DNA of 64,000 nt from Stomoxys calcitrans (lineage: Eukaryota; Arthropoda; Insecta; Diptera; Muscidae): the NCBI RefSeq assembly GCF_963082655.1, contig NC_081553.1, positions 31,442,341 to 31,506,340 of the forward strand, read 5' to 3'. Made by a program: the position numbers and the translations under genes. Of the stretch, positions 1-11,272 are shown one piece after another. The notes under the pieces were generated by a model. It was not told the origin of the DNA, did no database searches, and was given only the letters and a program-made list of their open reading frames with translations. The first letter of the stretch is position 1, and each line of letters starts with the position of its first letter.

Positions 1-625
1 GAATATCTGCTCCAGGGTGGATTTACCAGGTCTAAAGCCGCATTGATGGGGCCCAATTATCTCATTGACTTTAGGTTTCAATCTTTCACACAGTACGCTC
101 GAGAGTATCTTGTATGCGATGGGGAGGAGACTTATTCCTCTGTAGTTGGCACATTCCGTCTTGTCTCCTTTTTTATGTACGGGACATAGTATGCTAAGGT
201 TCCAATCATCGGAAATACGTTCTTCTAGCCAGAATGCGCAGATAAGCTGATGCATACGCCTTATCAGCGTGTCGCCTCCGGTCTTAAATAGTTCAGCGGG
301 TAACCTGTCGGCTCCTGCTGCCTTGTTTTTCTTTAGTCGGGTCACTGCTACTTGGACCTCATTCTGACTAGGAGGTAAACATTCTACACCATCATCAGGG
401 ATTGATTCTGCGGTATCCTCTTCGCCGCCAACATCGGACACTAGCAGTTGGGTAAAATGTTTGTTCCATATCCTCAGTATGTTACCTGTGCCAATTACCA
501 GATTTCCTTCTTTGTCTCTGTAGGAGGATGTGCCTGCACCAAAGTCATCGGTTTGGTAGAATTTCCGGACTTCATTCTGACCCCTATACATCTCTATACG
601 CTCACACTCACGTCTTTTCATTTCC
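1..625 (-). pseudogene. RTE-like LINE reverse transcriptase fragment, cut by window edge
   Basis: The minus strand reads open through this stretch and encodes the start of a non-LTR retrotransposon reverse transcriptase. A lysine/glutamate-rich linker (KKEMKRRECERIEMYRG) is followed by KFYQTDDF, YRDKEGNLV and KKNKAAGADRLPAELF, then the RT signatures NYRGISLLPIAYKILSSVL and GPHQCGFRPGKSTLEQIF near position 1. These match the RTE-type LINEs that annotators often call 'craniofacial development protein 2-like'. The catalytic YxDD box would lie beyond the window start. The 5' part of the same copy resumes at 2278 after a family A insertion, so this is one LINE split by a later element. The 5' part carries an in-frame stop, a frameshift and a large deletion, so the copy is dead. 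The RTE assignment is from motif recall, not a search. Confidence 0.85.
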
Positions 626-2277
626 TTTTTATACCCTCCACCATAATATGGGGGGTATACTAATTTCGCCATTCTGTTTGTAACTACTCGAAATATTCGT
701 CTGAGACCCCATAAAGTATACATATTCTTGATCGTCGTGAAATTTTATGTCGATCTAGCCATGTCCGTCCGTCTGTCCGTCCGTCCGTCCGTCTGTCTGT
801 CGAAAGCACGCTAACTTCCGAAGGAGTAAAGCTAGCCGCATGAAATTTTGCACAAATACTTCTTATTAGTGTAGGTCGGTTGGTATTGTAAATGGGCCAT
901 ATCGGTCCATGTTTTGATATAGCTGCCATGTAAACCGATCTTGGGTCTTGAATTCTTGAGCCTGTAGAGTGCGCAATTCTTATCCGATTGGAATGAAATC
1001 TTGCACGACGTGTTTTGTTATGATGTCCAACAACTGTGCCAAGTATGGTTCAAATCGGTTCATAATCTGATATAGCTGCCATATAAACCGATCTTGGGTC
1101 TTGACTTCTTGAGCCTCTAGAGTGCCCAATTCTTATCCGATTTGAATGAATTTTGGCACGACGTGTTTTGTTATGATATCCAACAACTGTGCTAAATATG
1201 GTTCAAATCGGTCCATAATCTGATATAGCTGCCATATAAACCGATCTTGGGTCTTGACTTCTTGAGCCTCTAGAGTGCGCAATTCTTATCCGATTTGAAT
1301 GAATTTTGGCACGACGTGTTTTGTTATGATGTCCAACAACTGTGCCAAGTATGGTTCAAATCGGTTCATAATCTGATATAGCTGCCATATAAACCGATCT
1401 TAGGTCTTGACTTCTTGAGCCTCTAGAGTGCCCAATTCTTATCCGATTTGAATGAATTTTGGCACGACGTGTTTTGTTATGATATCCAACAACTGTGCTA
1501 AATATGGTTCAAATCGGTCCATAATCTGATATAGCTGCCATATAAACCGATCTTGGGTCTTGACTTCTTAAGCCTCTAAAGTGCGCAAATCTTATCAGAT
1601 TGGAATGAAATTTTGCACGACATGTTTTTTTTATATTATCCAACAAGTGTGCCAAAAATGGTTCAAATCGGCTCATAAACTGATATAGCTGTCATATAAA
1701 CAGATCTGGGGACTTGACTTCTTGAGCTTCTAGAGGACGCAATTCCTACCTGATTTGGCTGAAATTTTGCATGACGTTTTTTATTTTTTATTTTTTCTTT
1801 CAACCACTGTGTCAAATAAGGTTTAAATCGGTTCATAACCTGATATAGCTGCCATATAAACCTATCTGGGATCTTGACTTCTTGAGCCTCTAGAAGTCGC
1901 AATTATTATCCGATTTGCCTGAAATATTGTACGATAGATCCTCTCTTGACCATCAACATACGTGTTGATTATGGTCTAAATCTGTTTATAGCCCGATACA
2001 GCTCCCATATAAATCGATCTCTCTATTTTACTTCTTGAGCCCCCAAAGGGCGCAATTCTTACTCGAATTGGCTGACATTCTACACAGGTCTCCAACATAT
2101 AATTTAATTGTGGTCTAAACCGGATCATATCTTTATATCGCTCTAATAGCAGAGCAAATCTTTTCTTATATCACTTTTTGCCTAAGAAGAGATGTCGGGA
2201 AAAGAACTCGACAACTGAGCTCCATGGTGGAGGGTATATAAGATTCGGCCCGGCCGAACTTAGCACGCTTTTACTTG
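626..2277 (-). mobile_element. Family A mini-me/DINE-type element, near complete, inserted in LINE
   Basis: On the minus strand the element runs from CAAGTAAAAGCGTGCTAAG (near 2277) through palindrome TTCGGCCGGGCCGAA (2244-2258 on the plus strand as its complement) to the 3' hairpin ending GGTATAAAAA (near 626). It holds eight internal units. The anchor GCTGCCAT-like site falls at 922, 1075, 1228, 1381, 1534, 1688, 1848 and 2001, giving spacings of 153, 153, 153, 153, 154, 160 and 153. A GTCY block lies at about 762-800 next to the core GTCGATCTAGCCATGTCCGT. There is no coding capacity. It interrupts the RTE LINE reading frame between coding residues, so both ends are known almost to the base. 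Confidence 0.85.
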
Positions 2278-2871
2278 TTCTTTCTGCGACATTGACGCTT
2301 CTCCCATCTCCTTTTTTCTCGATATCTCTCCTTCATCTGGCGCGTTGCCACTGATTGCAGTGTTGGTCTATATGACGCATTCTTGGCTTCCCGGAGTAAA
2401 GCTGGATACAGGTGTTTCCGTCTCCGACTAACCACAAATCCACAGCTAAATGCATGCTTCGTGTTATGGCAGCTATGGTATAGTTCGTCACCGTTTGGTG
2501 TTGTAGTGACGCCATTTCCAGTCCAACACACTTCCTGTAAGGCGGTAATATCTGCCTTGTACTACTCTAATACATCCGCCAGCATGTATACTGCACCTTC
2601 TCTATAGAGAGTGCGGAAATTCCAGATCCAGATCCGCAAATCATTGACCTTTTTTCGCTTGCGTGGGTCATCAACGGTGCGGGGGTCCGTTTTTACTATT
2701 ATTTTGTTTCTCATAGTAGTTCTCATAGTTTTCTGGGGGCGGGTTACTGGCCCAGCGCCCCAACTGCATGGGTTTTGTGGGATTGCACATGTATCCCTTG
2801 TTGTAGCGAGCCGCTTGCTTCAAGATCCAACGCTCGCCTTCAGCCGTCCCTAACCTGGGAACAGATGCCAT
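2278..2871 (-). pseudogene. RTE-like LINE 5' part: N-terminus and truncated endonuclease
   Basis: The minus strand starts with ATG at 2871 (MASVPRLGTAEGERW...), then a low-complexity Asn/Tyr/Pro stretch. After a one-base frameshift near 2670 it gives VNDLRIWIWNFRTLYREGAV, YKADITALQEVCWTGNG and CGFVVSRRRKHL. These correspond to the start of an APE-type endonuclease (N-x-RTL and LQEVxWTG motifs). The sequence then jumps to a lysine/arginine-rich stretch (KNASYRPTLQSVATRQ, KERYREKRRWEKRQCRRK) that in intact RTE proteins lies just before the RT domain, so roughly 250-300 endonuclease residues are missing. There is an in-frame TAG before YKADIT. The frame continues across the family A insertion into the fragment at 1-625. 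Confidence 0.8.
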
Positions 2872-3052
2872 TGGTTATTTGAAGGCGCCAATAACTCACC
2901 TTGTCATCTCGAGTATCACTGGCACTCAGTATTTAATTAAAAGTCAGTGCCACCTGACTCCTCACTGTGACTCTCCTCTAGAAAATCGCTTACTGCCCGC
3001 TGGCGCATTTGCAGCTACTCTGCATAAAAACGGAGCTTTCCACATAAGAACG
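2872..3052 (-). other. Likely 5' flank of the RTE-like LINE
   Basis: Sequence just upstream of the LINE start. It resembles 59,185-59,285: both have a CCATTGGTTA block followed by CGCCAATAA, a CACT(GGC)ACTCAGTATTTAA-like stretch and a tract near CTCACAGAGA/CTCACTGTGA. This supports a shared dispersed repeat, perhaps a LINE 5' untranslated region. Nothing coding is evident. Confidence 0.35.
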
Positions 3053-3400
3053 GAGAAAATTTCAGTGAAATCGTATTATAAGTGCGCCTTTATGAAACCA
3101 AGACTTCAAATCGAGATATCGGTCTATATGGCAGTCTAATAGGCCCTTGGACGTCCATGACCTATATTGTCCACATCGGTCTATATTTGGATATAGCTGC
3201 CATATATACTGATTTCTCCATTTAAGGGGCCATAAAAGGCGAATTTATTACCCGATTTCACTGAATTTTGATGTAATGAGTTGTGTTAGACTTCTACTCA
3301 TCTTGAATGTTGTGTAGATCCGACTTTACTTGGATATAGCTGCCATCTAGACTAATCTTCCATTTTATGGTCTAGGACAGCGAAATTTGTAAGACCACAT
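3053..3400. repeat. Two family B unit fragments in inverted order
   Basis: 3053-3136 is a plus-strand family B unit fragment (AAATTTCAGTGAAATCG, GATATCGGTCTATATGGCAG). 3150-3370 is minus-strand family B sequence (GATATAGCTGCCATATA, GGGGCCATAAAAGGCG, TTACCCGATTTCACTG). Neither has a terminus, so these are decayed pieces. Confidence 0.6.
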
Positions 3401-5159
3401 GTTTAATATTTTAGGTAAATAAAAACTGATGACGAGATCAGTATGGTCCCCATGGCCCCAAAAAAAATTGTTAATAATTTTTATCACGCTTTATCTCTTA
3501 AAAATGTTAAAACTTAACCGCTCATATATCTCCCAAAAATTTTAAAACTCAATCGATTATATACCTGTATTTTATGTCCATTACAAATTTGAGGATAAAC
3601 TTACCTGGAAGGAAACAAAAAAATCATTATTATTAGTATTAGAAATTTGAAATTTTAAGAAATAGTGCAGTAATGTAGGGACAATTGTACGTAGTAAATA
3701 GGAAATTTACTCAAAAATTATTTAAAAATTTTGGTATATTTTTCATTCGCACTATATGCTAGAAGTATGCTGTAATTTGCTAGCAGCAATATTAATAATA
3801 TTTCTATAAATCCCTGCTCTGGAATAAGGTTCCAAAAAGCCAAAATTCCAGGTACTTTCACACCCTAAAAGTAGGCATTGTTAAAGAAGCTTAAGGACAA
3901 TTAATTTACGAATTATTCGGTAAAGTATATTTAAAAAATTGTCTAACACCATTATTGTCCAATTTAAATAAATCCCCTAAAAATATGCTTAATTTTTTGG
4001 TATGTCTAATACCTAAAGTATGCTTTATTTTTTTAAAAACATTTTAAAGCTTACATTTTAAAAGCATCTAAGCCTCAAGCTTATTTGACAACAACAAATG
4101 CTAGAGTGTCGAAAACAAAAACCTACTCTACTACTGCCAAACAATTTGGCTGTTGTTTTTTGGGTTTTGTGTGTTTCTTTTGATAAATTATATTCATTTC
4201 CATTGCGTACAACTATATATCATTCAACAGCAAAAAGGACATAGTCATGGAGCGGAGCGTGAAAGGAGGAGAAGAGTATAAAAGCGTGGCACGACGCGGT
4301 TACGAAGCAATCTTTTGCAAATTTCAAATGTTCACAACATCGTTCACATAATATCAATTTTAATTTTTCAAATTTTCCTGGAGCCAGCTGCTGAACATGT
4401 TGCCAACCGCAAAACATGTTTATGCAATTTTGGTTGTTTACCTCAAAAATAATGTTCGTAAACAAGAAAAAGGGGATTTTATTGAGAAATCACAAAAGAG
4501 TAGAAACAAAACCCAAAACATTAACAACAACAATGGCAACAAAACGTGCAACCAATTTCCTTTGAAAAAAAAATTGAAATAAAAAAAGGAAACGACCCTC
4601 CCAAACAACAATGACTACAGATGGCAACATTTGTTAGTTAGTTCTTTGGTAATTGTATGGCTCTATGAATTGTTTCCATGGCATAGAAGTAAAAATGCAT
4701 ATTCTTTTTGGCCAGACTTTACCCAATCAACTCTTTCTCTTATGTTTTTTAAACCCAAAAACCCTGAATTTGGGTCGAAATCCTTTCTTTATCAAAGTCG
4801 AATAACAGCATGGTGATTGAAAAGTAGAAAAGCACTGCCAGCGACTAGACTTGTTGGAAATAAATATAGAAATAACAAACCAAAATACTGACATGACCCT
4901 TTTTTTGGAGAGCAATCGTGTATTTTGTTTACAGACTGAGCTATTAGAGGACGTTGTTGTGGGTGTGAACAATGTTTTAAAAAAAGAAAACAAGTCTGAA
5001 TTGTAAGGCAATGTTTCAAAAAATCTCATTAAAGCATTTGAAAATTATACCAAATCATGATTTAAAGAGAGACATTTGTATAGCAACCATACAAAGTTCA
5101 CCAACATTCCATAAACTCTAAAACATATGGTTCGATTAGAACCGTAAAAGAATTGAATG
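3401..5159. other. AT-rich unique DNA, no gene recognised
   Basis: No mobile element or exon recognised. Copies of the CCTAAAAGTA(T/G)GC motif occur at 3864-3876 (exact), 3976-3988 (CCTAAAAATATGC), 4012-4023 (CCTAAAGTATGC) and a partial AGAAGTATGC near 3761. The 61-residue ORF at 4397-4582 is Asn/Lys rich and has no family likeness. It is noted only because a TATA-like box lies upstream. Confidence 0.5.
4274..4281 (+). promoter_or_regulatory. Possible TATA box
   Basis: TATAAAAG sits in a GC-richer patch (GAGTATAAAAGCGTGGCACG) within AT-rich DNA. No convincing initiator is seen 25-32 bases downstream, and the following ORF (4397-4582) is unrecognised. This is only a candidate. Confidence 0.2.
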
Positions 5160-5912
5160 TTGAGACCATAGTAAAAGTCATTGTGTAAGCCAATTCGTAT
5201 AAGAATTGCGCCCTCTAGAGGCTTAAGAAGTAAAATCGGGAGAACTGTTTATATGGGAGCAATATCAGGCTATAGACCGGTTCGGACCATAATAGACATG
5301 TATGTTAACGGTCATGGGAGAAGCCGTTGTTCAAAAATTCAGCCAAATCGGATAAGAATTGCGCCCTCTAGAGGCTTAAGAAGTATAATCAAGAGATCAG
5401 TTTATATGGGAGCTGTATCAGGTTATGCACCGATTAAGACCATACTTGGCACACTTGTTGGAAGTCAAAGTAAACTACTTCGTGTAAAATTTAAGCCAAA
5501 TCGGATATTAATTGCGTGCTCCAGAGGCTCAAGTAGTCAAGATCCCAGAACGGCTTATATGGCAGAACAGTTGTTGGAATTCAAAGTAAACACCTCATGC
5601 AAAATTTTAACGAAATCGGATAAGAATTGCGCCCTCTAGTGGCTCGAGAAATCAAGATCGAAGATCGGTTCATATGGCAGCTATGTCAAAACATGGACCA
5701 ATATGGCCCATTTACAACCTTAACCTTCAAACACTAAAAATAAGGATTTGTCAATCGCCCAGCTATACTCCTTCGAAAGTTATCATGCTTTCGACAGACA
5801 TGGCTATATCGACTTAAAATGACATGACTGTCAATAGTTGATATACTTTATGCGGTTTTAGGCGGTGTTACAAAAGGAACGGCTATATTAGTATGCGGTG
5901 GAGGGTATAAGA
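5160..5912 (+). mobile_element. Family A element, 5'-truncated
   Basis: About four internal units with GAATTGCGCCCTCTAGAGGC and GGTTTATATGGGAGC-like anchors. These are followed by the flank ACATGGCTATATCGACTTAAAATG and a decayed 3' end GGTGGAGGGTATAAGA. The 5' palindrome is missing. The 152-residue ORF across it (5181-5639) is a product of the repeat and not a gene. Confidence 0.75.
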
Positions 5913-6457
5913 TAATGATTGTCACGCCATGGGTATCGTTCGGCAAGTTTTTCGAAAAAATTCGTTCTATGCGTACTCCTTCAAAACGTATTTGACTCGA
6001 AAGTCGCATCAGAAATGATTATATCTGTCAATGATTTCATAGCAATTACGTTCCGAAAGATACTTTTTATTTACTCTGTCAACTTCGGCTTTATTTCCTT
6101 GTAGTACCTGTAGACTGACTACCTGTAGACTGTTTACATGGAGACTGACTACCCGTAGACTGACTACCTGTAGACTGACATTGAATAACCTTGACGATTT
6201 CAGCGTACTAAACCACACCCCCATTTCCTCTCCCCAATGCCACAAAACTGTTAGATGGTATTTATTCGCGGGGGTCGGCTCAATTAAAGCCTTAATCCAC
6301 TTTCCCAGACACCATCTGTACTTTATTTGCTCTGTGTTGCTTGTAGAGCCTTTCGCGCGATCTCTTCCTCTTTAAGTCTTTTCTGAACCATCGTTCTATA
6401 TGCATCAATGCGTTGCAATGATTGGATAACAAATGAGATCTGCGCATTGAATAGCAA
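5913..6457. other. Unique spacer with a 15-bp minisatellite
   Basis: No gene or mobile element recognised apart from the minisatellite at 6106-6180. Confidence 0.5.
6106..6180. repeat. 15-bp minisatellite, five units
   Basis: Five contiguous 15-base units based on ACCTGTAGACTGACT, at 6106, 6121, 6136, 6151 and 6166, with a few substitutions. The period is a multiple of three, so the minus strand reads as a VVSLQ-like pentapeptide repeat. Nothing else suggests it is translated. Confidence 0.85.
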
Positions 6458-7880
6458 ACAAGTAGAGAGGCGTTAAGTTCGGCCGGGCCGAACTTTGAAT
6501 ACATACTACCTCGGGTATATATGTAAACCACCTTTCGTCAAATTACGGCGAAAAATGCATACCTTATGCCCCATAGCAGCTATATGGAAATATGTTCCGA
6601 TTTGGACCAAATACTAATAAGTACAAGTCTTTTAAGTCTTTTTAGTAGCTATATCTAAAAATAAACCGATCTGAACCATATACGACACGGATGTCGAAAA
6701 GCCCAACGCAAGTCACTGTGGCAAATTTCAGTGAAATCGGATTATAAATGCGCCTTTTATGGGGCCAAGATTTTAAATCGAGATATCGGTCTACATGCTA
6801 GCTATACCCAAATCTGGACCGAGCTGGGCCAAGTTGCAGAAAAATTTCGAAGAGCCTAATACAACTCACTGTCCCAAATTTCGGCGAAATCGAGAGATCG
6901 GAATATATGGCAGCTATATTCAAATCTGGACTGATCTGGCAAAATTAAAGAAGAATATCGAAGGGCCTAACAAAACTCACTATCCCAAATGTCGGCGACA
7001 TCGAACAACAAATACGCCTTTTATGGGCCCAAAGCCTTAAATCGAGAGATCGGTCCATATGCCACCTATATCCAAATCTGAACCGGTCTGGGCCAAATTG
7101 AAGAAAGATGTCGAAGTGCCTAACATAACTCACTGTCCAAAATTTTGGCAAAATCGGACAATAAATGCACCTTCTATGGGCGCAAGACCTTAAATCGAAA
7201 GATTGATCTATATGGCAGCTATATCTAAATCTGGACCGATCTCTGCCGTATTGCAGAAGTATATCTAGGGGCTTAATTTAACTCACTGTCCCAAATTTCG
7301 GCGAAATTCGACAATAAATGCGCTATTTATGGCCCCAAAAACTTAAATCGAGAGATCGGTATATATGGCAGCTATATCCAAATCTGTACCGATCTGAACC
7401 AAATTGAAGAAGAATGTCGAAGGGCCCAACACAACTCTCTCTCCCAAATTTTGGCAAAATCGGACAATAAATGCACTTTTTATGGGCGCAAGACCTTAAA
7501 TCGAGAGATCTATATGGCAGCTATATCCAAATCTGGACCGATCTGGGCCAAATTAAAGAAGTATGTCGAAAAACCTAACACAACTCACTGACCCAAATTT
7601 CGGCGGATCGTTCTACATGACGGCTGTATCAAGATATAGACCGATATAGCCCGTCTTCGAACTTTATCTGCTTATGGACAAAAAAAAAGGGTCTGTGCAA
7701 AGTTTCAGCTCAATATCTCTATTTTAAAAGACTGATTTCAGCAAACAGACGGACGTACATGGCTAGATCGTCTTAGATTTTTACACTGATCAAGAATATA
7801 TATACTTTATAAGGTCTGAAATGGATATTTCGATGTGTTGCAAACGGAATGACAAAATGAATATTCCACCAATATTTTGA
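6458..7880 (+). mobile_element. Family B element, near full length
   Basis: Begins ACAAGTAGAGAGGCGTTAAG with palindrome TTCGGCCGGGCCGAA at 6478-6492. Then come about seven units carrying ATATGGCAGCTATATCCAAA, CTCACTGTCCCAAATTTCGG and ATGCGCCTTTTATGGGGCC. The 3' core ACATGGCTAGATCGTCTTAG lies near 7760. The 3' hairpin is decayed: AATATTCCACCAATATTTTG replaces the usual ATACCCCCATCC...GGTGG. Confidence 0.8.
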
Positions 7881-9495
7881 GCAGTTCTTCCACGAATAGA
7901 TCAACCTCTTGGGGTAAAAACACTAAAAATATTTAAAAAAAATTGTATTTCAATAAAAATACATGTTTACTTCAAGTATAGAAAGTGTATGAATTCCCAA
8001 AAATACTTTGTTTATTTTTGGACAAAACATTTTGGGTAAAATTGTTTTTCTATATTTTTCTCTTATTTTTTAAAAGTAGGCACATGTTTGTTTATGTGAA
8101 TGTCTAGCAATATAATATGAATCCCCTAAAAGTATACTTCGCATTTAGGGTTTCCATATATTACGGTTTTATTTGAAAATTTTGTGCTTTTTAACAATTT
8201 TTTTCACTCACAGCTTTAAAGCCTATGCGAATTAACATTTCAAACATAGTGGTCTCCATTTGAGTGAATGAGTCAGTGACACCCATTCCTTCGTTTAGGT
8301 TTCAAAAAAGTTACTTGATTTGGCAGTTACTCCTTACTCCAAAGTATGTTTTCCGAAAACGTGGTTTTACCGATAAAACTCCATTGCAGGCTGTGGGCAT
8401 ACGAAGAATGTAACACCACAATGACAACGATATTGAGTATATACTACCCTGCCAAAATCATTTCCACTATCGATTAAACAATCACTCTATAGCGGTTACA
8501 AACAAGGCTGTAGAAACACGGGTCGCCACCTTTCACCTATTTGTCTGTTACATTTCAGCTTTTGGCGGTCTCATATGTTCAATGACGTGTGTTAATTTGA
8601 TATCCCTGTCAAAACTATACGAAATAGTGAGTGGAAATTTTTTGTTAGCATTTTTGCCAGCTTTACCATTTCGATAATATTCACATATTTCTTAATTATC
8701 ATATCTAATTTGATACAGACCCTCATGCTCATTATATTATGGCGTAATTAATGATATGCCAAAATGTGTGACATGAATGGTGATAATATTGCTACACTTT
8801 ATATTAATAGAAATTCCCCAAATGATTGCCTATTTTTAGGCTTTAATGAATATTCATTTTATGATATATCCGAATTGCAGAATACAAAATAATCAAATCA
8901 ATTTTATCATTAATTTTAGGCATTTTCAAGGGCACTGACTAAACAAAAGCACATATGTTAGCTTATATTATATCATCATACAATGAACAAACATTTAATG
9001 ATGTTAAAATCAATGATATTTGTTTCTTATATATTACCCTTGCGCCGCTGTAACTGAATTGTCAAGCAACTGACATTGAATTTTTGTTCATTTGATTTTT
9101 TGTTTCGTTTCTTATGATTTCATTCAATTCATTTCACTTCATCTTTATTAATCGAATTTTTGACAATAATGATGAGAATATTAGAGTAATCTGACAAGTC
9201 ATTGCCTATATTAAAGGCATGAAGTTGCTTGTTAACACACACAGGCTCACATGTGTTGCCTACTTTTAGGGTGCCATTCATTTAATGTTTAACAATAAAA
9301 TGTCTAGCATTTGTGTGTGGGGGGCAAAAGGGGGAAGAAATGGATTAATAGAACTCAATTATATTCTTCTAATGGCAACGTCAATATGAGTATAAGCATA
9401 TAAACATTCCTGAAAGTAAGGAAAACGCCAAAGAAAAACGAAAGAGCTGCCTAAAGGTCAATACTGACATAAGGGCTTTTAATAAATCAAGAAAA
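7881..9495. other. AT-rich unique DNA with several CCTAAAAGTA motifs
   Basis: No mobile element or coding region recognised. Motif copies: TTAAAAGTAGGC near 8070, CCTAAAAGTATAC at 8125-8137, GCCTATTTTTAGG (minus) at 8828-8840, and an exact minus-strand GCCTACTTTTAGG at 9258-9270. Confidence 0.5.
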
Positions 9496-11272
9496 ACAAG
9501 TAAAAAGGCGTTAAGTTCGGCCAGGCCGAACTTTGGATACCCACCACCTCGGGCATATATGTAAACCACCTTTCATCAAAATTCGGTAAAAATTTCATAC
9601 CTTATACTCATATACCTCATACCGATCTGAACTATATACGACACGCATGTCGAAAAGTCGAACATAAGTCACTGTGTCAAATTTCAGTGAAATCGGATTA
9701 TAAATGCGCCTTTTATGGGGCCAAGACTTTAAATCGAGATATCGGCCTACATGGCAGCTATATCCAATCTGGACCGATTTGGGCCAAGTTGCATAAACAT
9801 GTCGAAGAGCCTAACACTAAGCACTGTCCCAAATTTCGGCGAAATCAGACAATAAATGCCTCTTTTATGGGCCCTAAACCTTAAATCCAGAGATCGGTCT
9901 ATATGGCAACTATATTCAAATCTGGACCGATCTGGGCAAAATTGAAGAAGGACGTCGAAGAGCCTAACCAAACTCACCGTCTCAAATTTCAGCGACATCG
10001 GACAATAAATGCGTCTTTTATGGCCCCAAAACCTAAAACCTAGATATCGGTCTATATGGCAGCTATATCCAAATCTGGACCGATCTGTGCGATATTGCAG
10101 AAGTATGTCAAGGGGCTTAACCTTACTCACTGTTCCAAATTTCGGCGACATCGGGCAATAAATGAGCATTTTATGGGCCCAAAACCATAAATCAAGAAAT
10201 CGGTCAATATGGCAGCTATATCCAAATTTGAACCGATCTGGACCAAATTGAAGAAATATGTCAAAGGGCCTAACACAACTCACTGTCCCAAATTTCAGCA
10301 AAATCGGATAATGAATATGGCTATTATGGGCCTTACACCATAAATCGGTGGATCGATATATATGGCAGCTATATCCAAATCTGGACTGATCTGAGCCAAA
10401 TTAACGAAGGATGTCGATGGGCCTTACACAATTCAATGTCCCGAATTTTATCAAAATCGGATAATAAATGTGGCTTTTATGGGCCTAAGACCCTAAATCG
10501 GAGGATCGGTCTATATGGCAGCTATATCCAAATCTGTACCGATCTGGGCCAATTTAACGAAGGATGTCGATGGGCCTTACACAATTCAATGTCCCGAATT
10601 TCATCAAAATCGGATAATAAATGTGGCTTTTGTGGGCCTAAGACCCTAAATCGGAGGAACGGACTATATGGCAGCTATATCCAAATCTGAACCGATCTGG
10701 ACCAAATTGAAGAAATATGTCAAACGGCCTAACACAACTCACTGTCCAAAATTTCAGCGAAATCGGATAATAAATGTGGCTTTTATGGGCCTAAGACCCT
10801 AAATCGGAGGAACGGACTATATGGCAGCTATATCCAAATCTGAACCGATCTGGACCAAATTGACAAAGGATGTCGAAGGGCCTAACACAACTCACTGTCC
10901 CAAATTTCAACAAAATCGGATAATAAATGTAGCTTTTATGGGCCTAAGACCCTAAATCGGCGGATCGGTCTATATGGGGGCTATATCAAGATATAGTCCG
11001 ATATAGCCCATCTTCGAACTTAACCTGCTTATGAACAAAAAAAGAATCTGTGCAAAATTTCAGCTCAATATCTCTATTTTTAAAGACTGTAGCGTGATTT
11101 CAACAGACAGACGGACAGACGGACAGACGGACGGACATGGCTAGATCGTCTTAGATTTTCACGCTGATCAAGAATATATATACTTTATAGGGTCGGAAAT
11201 AATTATTTCGATGTGTTGCAAACGGAATGACAAAATGAATATACCCCCATCCTTCGGTGGTGGGTATAAAAA
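9496..11272 (+). mobile_element. Family B element, complete
   Basis: Starts ACAAGTAAAAAGGCGTTAAG, with the palindrome TTCGGCCAGGCCGAA at 9516-9530 (the loop base is A instead of G). The ATGGC anchor of successive units falls at 9751, 9903, 10056, 10209, 10362, 10515, 10668, 10821 and 10974, giving one spacing of 152 and seven of 153. It ends with a GACGGACAGACGG tract, ACATGGCTAGATCGTCTTAG, and a 3' hairpin CCCCCATCCTTCGGTGGTGG followed by GTATAAAAA. The units are multiples of three bases, so long repeat ORFs appear on both strands (for example 9747-10301, minus). They lack features of a protein. Confidence 0.9.

Noticed and set aside
5181..5639. 152-residue plus-strand ORF
   Set aside because: Lies wholly in a truncated family A array; same artefact of a 3n period.
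9747..10301. 184-residue minus-strand ORF with repeated ~51-residue units
   Set aside because: It is the family B array. The 153-bp period is a multiple of three, so any open frame continues across units. No start context, domain or conservation in other B copies supports a protein.
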